From a virus: DNA of 64,000 nt. The notes under the pieces are model-generated. The model saw nothing but the letters and a program-made list of their open reading frames with translations, had not been told where the DNA came from and made no database searches. Made by a program: the position numbers and the translations under genes. Shown here in pieces: positions 22,401 through 32,500 of this stretch. The stretch covers positions 1 through 64,000 of IMG/VR virus record IMGVR_UViG_3300044641_000885. One strand, written 5' to 3'. How positions within the stretch are numbered: the first letter of the stretch is position 1; each line of letters begins with the position of its first letter.

Positions 22401-25400
22401 AGGCAACTCGTCTAATGCACTAGGGTCTGAAAAGATACCAACGTCTAAATGGTTGCCATCAGTTTCAATAAAGTGGTCTGCCATCTTTTCAGCCTTGGTT
22501 TGCATTTCTGCAAGTAAAACTGTCTCAGTAGCGAGTTGACCTCTAATGTTTCTCTTGACACTTTCTACTACTTCGTAGTAATAGTCTGTCTTCTCTTTTG
22601 TTTGTAGTGCAAACAATCTTTTGAACAATCCTTTTAACAGAAGTTTATCTGCATCTGTCATGTTACGATTCTGGTCTGCAGCATCCTTTAAATCTTCTAT
22701 CTCATTTTCAATCTCACGGATAGTTTCACTTAACCCTAACTCAACTGCCGAACCTACTATAACTCCATCTTGGTCTCTATAACCTTTAACTGCATTAAAC
22801 AACCTAGTATATGCATCGTTAATCTCTGGGCTCTCTCCATATTTAAGAAAGACTGCCTTAATCTTATCAGCAATAGTTTGTTGTAACTCAAAAAACTGAG
22901 GATCTATTTCTATTCTAGTGTTGCCCTTGAGCCAAGTAGCTAAGTTGTTTTGTGCTTCTACTAGATTTTCTTTTTCTTCAAACAACTTACTTTGGAGTGC
23001 AGTTGTGTTTTGACCTAAAGCTTCTGCATCTGCTAAGTCTGTTTCTAGAATACCAATACGAGTCTTAACCTGCTTTACAGCATCTTTACGACTTTGCTTT
23101 TCTATGTTAAACCTCTTAAGTACTGCTTCAGGAATAGTAAACTCAACAACATCAAGTTCTTTTCTTCTCTGCTTATAAGATATAATAGATTCAGCAATAT
23201 CCCTTTCTTTTGAGCCTATGGGTTTTTCTGACCCGTCCTCATTAAATATAGAACCTAATCTCTCGTATTGTCTTCTGAGGTCTCCACGTACCTTACGATC
23301 TTCTTCTGTAGAGTCAACGTCTCCAAATACGTCTATGTGTTCTTTTATCTCGTCTAGTAAGGCGGCTCTAGCTTCACGAGCTTCTTCACTTAAAAGCGAT
23401 TCTGCCTGATAATACTCATCCGTGTATCTACCTACTGCATACTTTTCTTGGAAATCTCCCAATGCTTTTTCCGCTGCTAGTATATCAGCTTCAACTCCTG
23501 CCTTTTCTGCTACTTCTAAGTTATGCTGAAGGTCAAGCAAATCAGAGTAGAACTCAGCTTCTTTAAATTTAGTGTTATAGGCTAACTGTTTTACTTTAGT
23601 TCTTCTTCCTTGCTCGTCATAATAGATCATATCTACCTCACGAGTTAACCCTTGGTAATGTTTATCTACAGTACTAAAGGCACTTACATTCCCTCTTTGT
23701 TTGTTTCTAGCTTCTACACGACGTTCAATGGCTTCTGCTCGTGTAGTTGTATCTATACTTGAGTTCTCTGCTTCTGTTAAATGGACATCTAAGAACTGTT
23801 TAAGTACTTGAACTACAGGGCTGCCAGAACTCGTAGCCATACCCATGTATACATTCCACATAGTTGCTCCTTCATATGAAGGGTCCATACCTCTTTGTAG
23901 AAGTATTTGTATGTTCTGTGTAGTTGGCACCCAAGACAAAAAGTACTTTAAGTTTTGAATGTCTGACTCTAGGTTTTTTATCTTTTTAGCTTCATTGTTA
24001 GCTTGTGCATCTAGTAACAAAGCTTCTTTAGCAGCAAGTTCTTGATTAAGTTGACTGTCTGAAGCTTGTAGCTTTTTACTAATTAATCTAAAAGGTTCTG
24101 CAAGCTGAGAAGCTACGGGAATAATAATAGCTTTTTGAGCAGCAGTACGTAAGTTAGTACTATTGTTTTGTATTCTTTCTAACTTGGTCTGTAACTCTTT
24201 AACAACTACATCATAGTTTTCTATCTGTCTTCTGCGTTCCTGTAAGAATTCTGCCTTACCAGTTGGGTCTAACGCCAATTGGTCTTTAGTTACATTCATT
24301 ACAAGTTCAGGCATCAACAAGCTATTAAAGCTTTCTACTTGCTCGTTGATTAAGTCCGATAGGTTTTTAGCGTAGTTAAACAAACGTATAGCCTCTACAT
24401 CTGACATCTGGCTTAGATTGTCCTCTGTTGTTTTGACTGTTGTTTGAATCCGTTTAAGTATGTTCTCTAATGCATCTATATAACTTACAGTAGAGTTAAT
24501 AGTATCTGCTACTCCAGCACTAGATATATTGCCAAGCTTTTGTTTAATTCTTTCAATAGAGCCAAAGCGTGGATCTATCTCTGATAAAGCTTGAGACATC
24601 TGTGCCCAACTAGAACTGTTTAAACTCTCTCGTACATAGTTTTGAAACTTACTTAAATCTATTGAAGGAGGCGTTACTGTGGCACTACTATAGGGAGCAT
24701 TGAATCTTAGTTGATGTTCTCCTGCCAGTTCAGGCATATCTTCTAAACTTTCTAAGTAATCAAAGTACTCGTTTAAAGTAACATCTAAGTCACTTAAAGA
24801 TACGTTGGTAAACTGACCCTTTAAGAATCTTTTTATAGTTGCAACAAGTCTTCCTAGTAAGCCAGTATTCTTAGCTTTCTGTTCTGCCTCTTGGAGTGTT
24901 TCTCTAAAATAAGGATTAGATAGATACTCACTTACAAACTCTTCAGTATTCTTAAATCCGTAGTTATTCTGAAGTAAAGGAAAGTTACTTCTATATTGGG
25001 ATAAATACCTATCCATCTCTTGAGAGAATTGTATCTCTGCAGGAGTTTGAGGGTTAGTCAAAGCGTGGATAGTGTATGCGTGTAATGTCTCGTGGATAAG
25101 TTCCTTAACGAAACTTTTACTATTAAAGTCAGATGAAACCGTCTTACCTACGTATACCGTATTGGTTTTAGGGTCATAGAAAGATCTTTGATACTCGTCT
25201 GCTACAGTAGCATCATCAAACACTACCAACTTTAAAGTTGGATTAATCCTAAGTAAGCTACTAAGTCTGGTTAAGATTTCCTTTTGGAAGTTCTCTGTCT
25301 CCCCGCTATTAACAACTCCGTCAATAAGTTCTTTTAACTGTGCGTTAGAAAAGTCTTGCACGCTGTTGACTATCAAAGAAGGGAACTTTACTTTGTTTAA

Positions 25401-25880
25401 GTATGCTTTACTTACAGGCTTTAAAGTCTTTTCAGATATAGCTGGTTTAACTGATAAATAGTATTTACCATCACGGGTTACTACCTCACTTGTGATTAAA
25501 TCATACTTAGGGTTTAGATTAATCTCTTCGTGGATAAACTCAAAGGCATTGGGATTTGTATATCCTATGTTCAAGTATCCAAGAGAAGCTACCTCTTCTA
25601 TTTGTTCTGCTGACCTAATCTCTTGGTCAGTCATATTCAATCTAAGATGTTTGTTAATCTCCTGTATGCTAGGCTCTCCTACAAAGTTTAACTTAGGACT
25701 ATATCCTAGTTGTCGCTTTGTCCAGTCAAAACCAAACTCTGTTTTAAATGTATTTGTAGTCAGTGCCTCATAAATACTTTTACCTTGTGCAGGTGGAAAG
25801 AATGAAGTCAACTGATAGTATGCAGGACTTGTAACTTGAAGACCTGACAGAGGGGATTTTATGGTAGCAAAACAAGACAT
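19440..25880 (-). CDS. Giant virion protein with HExxH metallopeptidase-like site
   Basis: 2146 aa. An HExxH zinc site is at H263-E264-T-L-H267 (LIHETLHAYT), and a possible third ligand lies in the NTEEFVSEYL segment ~45 residues later, which gives a gluzincin-like pattern. Most of residues 400-1250 are helical and coiled-coil-like. The region ~1450-1650 has Arg/Trp-rich helices. A hydrophobic segment lies near ~1820-1870 (LLSYSLIGMVLANLSG, VLSLLALIALG), and the C-terminus is charged. The size and position fit the giant ejection or cargo proteins of crAss-like phages. It has its own promoter, and the gene order places it after the RNA polymerase. The peptidase could mature virion proteins or open the cell wall during entry; that is inference. 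Confidence 0.75.
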   Translation of the reverse strand: MSCFATIKSPLSGLQVTSPAYYQLTSFFPPAQGKSIYEALTTNTFKTEFGFDWTKRQLGYSPKLNFVGEPSIQEINKHLRLNMTDQEIRSAEQIEEVASLGYLNIGYTNPNAFEFIHEEINLNPKYDLITSEVVTRDGKYYLSVKPAISEKTLKPVSKAYLNKVKFPSLIVNSVQDFSNAQLKELIDGVVNSGETENFQKEILTRLSSLLRINPTLKLVVFDDATVADEYQRSFYDPKTNTVYVGKTVSSDFNSKSFVKELIHETLHAYTIHALTNPQTPAEIQFSQEMDRYLSQYRSNFPLLQNNYGFKNTEEFVSEYLSNPYFRETLQEAEQKAKNTGLLGRLVATIKRFLKGQFTNVSLSDLDVTLNEYFDYLESLEDMPELAGEHQLRFNAPYSSATVTPPSIDLSKFQNYVRESLNSSSWAQMSQALSEIDPRFGSIERIKQKLGNISSAGVADTINSTVSYIDALENILKRIQTTVKTTEDNLSQMSDVEAIRLFNYAKNLSDLINEQVESFNSLLMPELVMNVTKDQLALDPTGKAEFLQERRRQIENYDVVVKELQTKLERIQNNSTNLRTAAQKAIIIPVASQLAEPFRLISKKLQASDSQLNQELAAKEALLLDAQANNEAKKIKNLESDIQNLKYFLSWVPTTQNIQILLQRGMDPSYEGATMWNVYMGMATSSGSPVVQVLKQFLDVHLTEAENSSIDTTTRAEAIERRVEARNKQRGNVSAFSTVDKHYQGLTREVDMIYYDEQGRRTKVKQLAYNTKFKEAEFYSDLLDLQHNLEVAEKAGVEADILAAEKALGDFQEKYAVGRYTDEYYQAESLLSEEAREARAALLDEIKEHIDVFGDVDSTEEDRKVRGDLRRQYERLGSIFNEDGSEKPIGSKERDIAESIISYKQRRKELDVVEFTIPEAVLKRFNIEKQSRKDAVKQVKTRIGILETDLADAEALGQNTTALQSKLFEEKENLVEAQNNLATWLKGNTRIEIDPQFFELQQTIADKIKAVFLKYGESPEINDAYTRLFNAVKGYRDQDGVIVGSAVELGLSETIREIENEIEDLKDAADQNRNMTDADKLLLKGLFKRLFALQTKEKTDYYYEVVESVKRNIRGQLATETVLLAEMQTKAEKMADHFIETDGNHLDVGIFSDPSALDELPTAQTLTDLKSAIYRKNLIDAYYSVLYSNEVNKRMLDTDWYKANHISIVRKRFDKDSGEEFEDVTERPIYIWTKTIPSDSKYIRQENPSFEWTIPRVRDEYKNKDYNFLGDLRPKETTDGKYNNPDYEKLNNEDKALVGDLVGLYEDIQRKLPASQRLRGYVVPNAVKSGQERVTETNIKKRFHTFFDSIKLLWKEGLPGETLDEVDSSIIQANKNAESRGKGRKVQLIKTRYKQPVNVNQVSHLLTQSLANYGVYAAEFQGLQKAMPAIFAAREALEGKTPKNDLQVIDNEVNRFFYGGEVSNPDNKYLKIAARVFRRMFRFTQTRALVFNFMRLFKNVFNNFLKIMLSKNKYGLTRKELLKAWWRGMQSHRSLMQLENGSRKYNDYALKLMYFRAVPSANPTSMAGNVHQRNIYKYINLNNFSSQIFGYTEMASTIPIYEALMARMTVPMMVNGQEVQIKLEDAYDVINGMLVPKDGVFGLEQNAMRSLIVERQQILNNYLSSAQVSSYDRLSTPQKIALNDLLKKQDTKIKSLEDSNKVKREKLRQVEQYLRDQIHELYTSTQGNYFTRTRSFYEGNIFTSFVFSMKRWLQPLLQTNYGKQRLSLYTGNIEEGFYRAGGKAIARKLQYLSNRERTNLGSTALEKEKYERIVRDTGNALGLHLLSYSLIGMVLANLSGGDGEDKVLSLLALIALGTYDEYISLHPILAPSNYIYKTFCRRPLDKPGEDREGVSSVVKHGLYTVFGQQMRSYDQIYEAVFDWKNVTDPFGEYYEQRRGGIGGKSVVNTPKPTAGLQRWQAVLLKVYGVELGLKPFTEPKKRVQDILKLSPMLGLKDPLGDYVQNDKKIQELQKDLLARDLGNIEKYEAGDLTALKSENIQEFRTNLLEWAERRLAKVEMQDKNYVIRNYEEEKKIAAKEGQESRKVLDKLLKVAMPGMSIPEAEKSESYEESISREKRYTRDLIRTLKSQLRELEPIEDSSFSDPD

Positions 25881-25886
25881 TATTTA

Positions 25887-25916
25887 CAAATTTAATCTAT
25901 TTAAGAACTAAATCAA
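25887..25916 (-). promoter_or_regulatory. Promoter of the 2146 aa virion gene
   Basis: TTG (25916-25914) is followed by 19 bp and TAAATTTG (25894-25887) on the minus strand. It overlaps the stop codon of the upstream gene, and only 6 nt separate the -7 element from the ATG at 25880, so the transcript is likely leaderless. Confidence 0.82.
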
Positions 25917-26524
25917 GGTACTTCACAACTCACCTCTTCAAAGCTAATGCTATTGAGGTCTGGAGTATCTGGGGCACTTGTTTTATCTAGAGACAAAGTA
26001 AGCTGTAGAGGCTGCTGTCTTAAAGGAGCTTCGTATACTTGAGTATTAGGTATCTGAACAGATGTTTCCATTACTTCAAATAAACTATCCTCTAAGTCGT
26101 TTAACTCCTGTAAAGCTAAAGCGGCATCGTCTTTGTAAAAACCTTCAGGTCTATAACTCACAGGTAACTCAAAAGCTTCTTGTAAAGATACTTCTTCAAA
26201 CTTAACTTGATATGCGGCCAATAACTTAGGTGTAATGTATACTTGGATAGCAGCACCATCCGTATAACTACGACCTCCAAAAACAACTCCAAATAACTTT
26301 CTTGGTATGTTTAACTCATTAGATATAGCAACTGCCGTACTGTCTGCAATACTACGTACTTTCTTAACTGTATTCATACTAGCATCCCTAGAGTTTACTG
26401 GGAGAAATATCTCTCCTGTACCCAGTAGTTTAAATGCATTATTTTTTGTCTTAGCAATTGTAACTGCCTTGGGAGTTATCTGACTGCTAATTTCTCTAGC
26501 TGATATTTTACATGCTTGTGCCAT
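25913..26524 (-). CDS. Hypothetical protein between RNA polymerase and 2146 aa genes
   Basis: 203 aa, not recognised. The first 130 residues are mixed alpha/beta (TVKKVRSIADSTAVAISNELNI, LFGVVFGGRSYTDGAAIQVYITPKLLAAY). The last ~70 residues are acidic and Pro-rich (ELNDLEDSLFEVME, KTSAPDTPDLN), so probably extended. Its start (MAQACKIS) resembles the starts of the flanking giants (MNACSIKG, MSCFATIK), each with a Cys near the N-terminus. It follows the RNA polymerase stop by 4 nt. A virion-packaged partner of the polymerase is a fair guess from position. Confidence 0.65.
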   Translation of the reverse strand: MAQACKISAREISSQITPKAVTIAKTKNNAFKLLGTGEIFLPVNSRDASMNTVKKVRSIADSTAVAISNELNIPRKLFGVVFGGRSYTDGAAIQVYITPKLLAAYQVKFEEVSLQEAFELPVSYRPEGFYKDDAALALQELNDLEDSLFEVMETSVQIPNTQVYEAPLRQQPLQLTLSLDKTSAPDTPDLNSISFEEVSCEVP

Positions 26525-26528
26525 AGTC

Positions 26529-29500
26529 TTATCCGCAAGGATTTATATTAGGTAAGTTATTAATATCGTTTTGGTTAGGATTTGTAGATGGTTGAGTAGT
26601 AGCCGCATTAACAAACTCTCTAAATCCTGCTATGTCTTTTTGACTTCCTAATACGTGTATTTGTGCTGGATTAAATGCAATATATTCTAAAGCATCTTGG
26701 TGTTGTTGCATTTTAGATAAACCACCTTTTCCTACTACAGAATCATATCCTTTAGATTTTATTTGTTTTATTTCTTCTTTATATATATTATCAGTAAGAT
26801 TTTTAGCTTTGTATGAATTCTTAAAATTAACTAATGCTAGATAAACATCATCATCAGAAAAGTAAGAAGCATATACAGGATCAGAAGTTAAAAATATACC
26901 TTCTCTATTTGTTTTGAAAGTGATATTATCCTTACTTAAATAAGTTCCATGATAAACAATATCCTTTACTTTACTATCTGGAAAGATAGTATCTAAGTAT
27001 GCACTGTATTGTTGAGGTGTGCCTATTGATGCAAGTTCGGGGGTAGAATCAAATAGTTCTGATACTCCTTCTTTAACATTAGTAGATGGCTCCATCCTCT
27101 CAGGTGAGTATACACTACGTTCTATTGCAATCAAACTCTTAATGGCCGAGTCTTGTAACCTCATGGTTTTTAACTTCTCTGGGTTTGTTCTAGCTAAGAA
27201 GTCGATGCTTGTAGTTATAGGGGATAGTGTAGTACTAAACATCTTAGTAGAGTATCTTACGAGAGTCAAATAGGACTTGAACTTTTGCGGCTCTTCCTTC
27301 CTCATTGTCTCTAGCTCATTGTAAGACTTTGTTGTGTAGTCTATATAAGCTTCATGAGGTACGATACTAGATACATTGTCCGTGTTGAAGTGACCTCCGT
27401 ATTGCATAAAAGATCCCAATGCCAAATCAGTAAAGAACTCTTTTATCTCAGCAATAGGACTGTTTAGTCCTTCTAAGAATGCAGTCCTATATAACTTGTT
27501 GGTCTCCGACATAACGACACTCTTTAACTTAAAGTTTATCTCACCAGTATTACTTGTCTCTGGATACAAGTTCTGTACTAGATAATTATTCCTTAAATCA
27601 GGATTACTGATTATACCCTCAAAACGTTTTGCAAGGTTGTTAGAAGTGGTCTTTTGCATTAGACCGTCTTTACCTCTATAGTATTCTAACAAATTGCCAT
27701 TTTCGTTACTAGCTGTTTTTTGGGTATAGTTAAAGATTAGATTTGTCTTTAACCTTTTAATAGCCTTCATACGAAGTTCTTGACCTGTTATATCATTCTT
27801 AGTTAAGAAAGTATTTATAGTCTCATGAACTTCCACAGAGTCAGACAATGGATATATTTGACCCATAACCTCTTGTACAAATCCGCTTACATTAAACTGC
27901 GCCAATGCAGATTGATTAAACATAAAGTCAATTGCCTCTGCGTTAAAGTATTCTTTTAATCCTCCCTCTTTGGCAACCGTCTCCGTACTTTGGAATGAAG
28001 TTCTATAATTCGTAGTATTAAAGTCAGTAATGCTAGTCAACTCCCTCAACCCACTTTGCTGTGCTACAACTACACCAAACTGTAATAAATAAGCAATATC
28101 CCTCATTGCCTTCTCTTCACCAGTCAATGTCTCATTAGGATTAAAATTAGTAATGTATTGATTCAAAGTAGGTACACCCATCATCGCTTCAATATACATA
28201 GCTAGCTTTTTCTTAGATCCTTTGATGTTAGCTGCTTTAATTTCTTTGTCTATACCTGCAACAAACTTTTCGAGCTTTACATTTCCTGAAGTCTGAACTC
28301 GGTTTTTAATAAGAGACATAATAGCTGAGTTCTTACTGACGTATAAGTTCTCCATCTTCTTATGTATCTCTGCTCTGTTAGCCATGCTTAGAGCTAGTTT
28401 AATTACATCTGAGTTGATGAAGTCCAATACATCTTTTACAGGAGTACCTGCAAGAATCATAGCATGTGCCAATGGACTAGTCTCTTGGTTTAAACCTAAA
28501 AGAATAATCCAATCTTCGTTTGCAATGTCGACGTGTCCGTTTACAAACTCACTCAATACTTTAGAGATACGATTCGTTCCATCTGCGTCTTTCTTGCCTC
28601 CAAGCATTATCTGACCGTCAGCATTTCTGTTGGCCTTAAAGTAATAGGCATTAAACAAACTAGAAGTATACTTTAGTCCTGCCCTTTGGAATTCTTTCTG
28701 TAGAGTATTAATCTTAGCGTCAATACCCAATGCATCTTTAGATAGGATATTTTCCAAGAAAATTCTCCAAGATGTTCTAGGATTAAACACATCTGTAGAA
28801 CTAATCTTCTTTCCAGGTTTAGTATACTGGGTAAGAATGCTGTTGTTGTTTGGAGTAGTTAAAGAATCATACAACTCTCCTGTCTTTAGAATGGATTTTA
28901 AACTATCTACAAGTCCATTGCCTAATGCTTTTTTATAGTCGTCAACTACGGCAATTTCATTTCTTATATCTTTTATGTCATTGCGTACTTCTGCTAAAAT
29001 AAACAAAGCCTCCATAGGGTTTTCTCTATCTAGTTTTGCAAGTTCTGCAAACTTTCTAGCTATTAGTTTCTTTTCTTTTCTAATATCTAACAAAGTCTCT
29101 GACTCTTCTTGACCTACAATCTCATTAACCAGCAACTCCTTAATGCCTTCGATTGCTTCGTCAATCTCCTCGTTGAGTATGTTTATCTCATCTTTGATGT
29201 CTTTGCGTTGTTCGTAGATAGGATTCTCACTCATCTCTGCACGCATCTCTTTTTGAATAGCTTTTAACCTAGAGAGACTTATCTTAAGTTCTTTTTGACG
29301 AGACAACTCGCTGGTATAGTCTTCTACGTCAAACTCTTTTTTAATTACTTCTCCCGACTCTGATAAGGCCGTCATAAAGAAAGTCAACTTATCAATGTCG
29401 TAGTCACCTCCTGTTTTAGTTACTATCTGTGCAGGAAGAATCATTACTGCACCTGCAGACTCATCAAGAAACTCCCGAACAATAGCATACTCCATAGAAG

Positions 29501-32500
29501 AAAATCCTTGTACTGGAATACGTACACCAACCATAGTTAATTTGTCCTTGTGAAGTTCTTTCCAACTATTAGCCGTTTCCGTAGAAGAAGTAAGAATACT
29601 ATTTAATACCTGTAAAGAGCCGACCTTCTTACCCTCGTAAGTCAAGTTAAGTAGTCCTGCATGTTTCTTAGGGTTAAATGCAATCTTAACCTCCATAGGA
29701 TTTGTTTCTCCTGTAGTGGGGTTGAGGGTATAAAACTTTAAGTCGTTCGCTCCAAACTGTTCTAACTGTTGTTGAGTAGGGTTAGCAAATCGGATTCTCT
29801 CAAATCCAGTACCAGCTACTTGGATAAAGCTTTCTCCAAATATCTTTTGAGAAATAACTTTGTTGTTGAAAATGTTTAATATAAGAGCCTCTACCTCATC
29901 TCTGTCTTTGTTCGCATCCAAAGGATTTACAAAGTTACCTTGCTCATCTACCTTAATAAAGTTACGTAGTCCTTCAGAAACTTCTTTCTCCTCGAATTGT
30001 TCTGCAACATATCTAGCCAACTGAAGTTGATTAATACCATCAATCTGTCCGTTAGTTCTAGTTATACCTAACTTCTTTTCTAGTTTGATAACTTCAAACT
30101 GTACCAAGTTGTTTAAGTTATTAGTGAACTCATTGTACAATCCTGAGATACGTTCCTGGGTGTCAAGACTAAAGTCTCCAGAGAGTTCTCCAAACTCGTA
30201 GAAGTCTCCAAAGATTAACTTCATCATCTGAGTTGCAAGTGTACTTTCATCCTTATACTTAGGAGCTTGATATTGCTGTTCTCTTAAGTTTTCTATATGG
30301 AGTGTAGTAACTAAACTGTCGTCTATGTTTTGTTTTACTTCTAAGTACTCTACTCCGTTACGTGTTACCTTTTCGTAATAATCGCTTGGTTCAGCATTGT
30401 CAGACATCTTAGAGCCAGACTTGAATGTATAATAGTTTACTTGCGTATTATACATGGCTATCATTTGCTTTTCCATTTGTCTCCCTTCTACTACACTAGG
30501 TATCATAGGTATTAGAGAAAACTTATGTAATGCTACTTGTTTTGGGTCTCTCTCTGTAGGTCCAAAGTGTCCTAGCTTCAAAGGAGGAAAAGGAGTCAAA
30601 CCAGTAGTGTTAATTAACTTGGTCTTTTCTGATATTAATTCTTGTGCATTAGCAGGGTTGCCCTTTAGTGCAACATTAATTTCTGCAATACGTACTTGCT
30701 GTTGGTAAGCCTTCTCTTGTTTAGTACTGTCCCATCTACCTATACTTATTAAATAATTTCTATAAAAGTCAAGTGTAACTACACCTTGAGCATCTGCTTC
30801 CTTAGGGTTGTTTACGTAAGCGTCAAACTCGGACTTCTCTTCTTCTGAGAGTATATCCCAATTACCACTATCGTAAACCTTTTTGTAGGTTTCAAAATCA
30901 CTCTTACTAAAACTAAGTACATCCTTATAGATTACAGTACGGATAACAGGATTAAACTTATTCTCAACTCCTGTGTAAGCTATACTAATAGCATCTTGTC
31001 CTGTATCGGTATCAAAGAAGTCTTGTAAGGCACTATCCCAGAATACTGGACTACCAGGTGATGCTGAAAATGCAGGTCTCTTAAACAACTCTCTATAGTC
31101 TGCCTTAACATTAAAGTTAGACATATCACCAATAAAGAACTTCAAGAACTCTACGTTATTAATAAAAGCATTCTTCAGCATTACTTGTGCTAAGTACTGA
31201 AGATTCTGACTTGTAATTGTAGGAGGTGTTTTTCTGTCGGCAGCTGGAAGTAACTGAGCATTAATCATATTTAATTTACTTAAATATGATGCAGTTTGTG
31301 CAAGACGTGTACTGTAGTCTACTGTATAACCCTGAGAATTTACAGGAGTTGACATAATATCTACCAACTCTCTAGTGAATAACTCACCTTGAGTTGCAAA
31401 GTAAGTACTTAAAGATTGTGGCAAAGCTGCTACAGCCTTATGGTAACCTGCTATTAGTTCTTCTTTTGTGGTAGCTTTTGTAATCTCTTCTACAATCTCA
31501 TTGGGAAGAATGTCATTAAAAATAAATAGATTCTTAGCGTTTTTATTATAAGTAGTTTTTGCTACACCCTCACCAGCTTCAATTGCATTAGATATCCTTG
31601 TGACTTCTGAAACTAAGTAGTTCTTAAACGTAGCCACCAACTCAGGTTCTATAGGCACTTCTTCCGTGGGAGATTTAAGAAGATTTACATTGATAGGTAC
31701 ATAAATCTTCTCTGCTAGAATAGGGTTAGAGAAACTTGTGCTTAAAGAAGAAGTCTTATCTCCAAAGCGCATATTCTCTAATTCTGTAGATTGGAAGAAA
31801 CTTACAAAGTCTTGGATAATTTTATCTCCAGGATGTAAATTGGTTGTATGACCTCCGTAGTTATCAGAGTCAAAGTCTTTAAGTTCTAAACCTCCAAAGT
31901 CAGTTACATTGATTGTACGTGGACCTGTAGTCTTGTCTACGACTTTAGTATAACTACTTAATGGATTCTTTTCTATCTCTGCCTTAGTTAATGGCAATCC
32001 AAACAAACGGTTTAACCAAATAGATCCTAGTATGTCTGGATTCTTTCTATAGTCAAAACGAGCATAGGCAGGTTGGCTTATTAGTTCTTCGTAGTTCTTA
32101 GCTTTGTTTACTGCGGAAGCTTGCTGAGTCATAAAAGACCAAGGGGAACGTATGAACTTTTTCTTCTGCTCTGCCGTTGTATACGCTGTAGGTCTAGATG
32201 CTACGTCAAAGTTTGAAAAGAACTTAGTAAAAGGATTTAACTCTGTCTCCTTCTTCTGTAAATAAGAAGTAGCTTGTTGTAGACTGTAAGTTACAACTTT
32301 ACTATTGACTGCCTTTTTAAGAGCTTGAGATATACTGCTTACGTCAATTCTCCAATCCTTAAACGGAGCTGTCTGTGTACCTGCAAGTCTTGCTTCGATA
32401 TAACTCTCAAACAAAGGTTCTTGAAGTGAAGACACCTCGTAACCTCTGTCTTTAATGTATTTAAGTGCCTCTTCTTTAGTTGTAGAAAAGGCGATAATCT

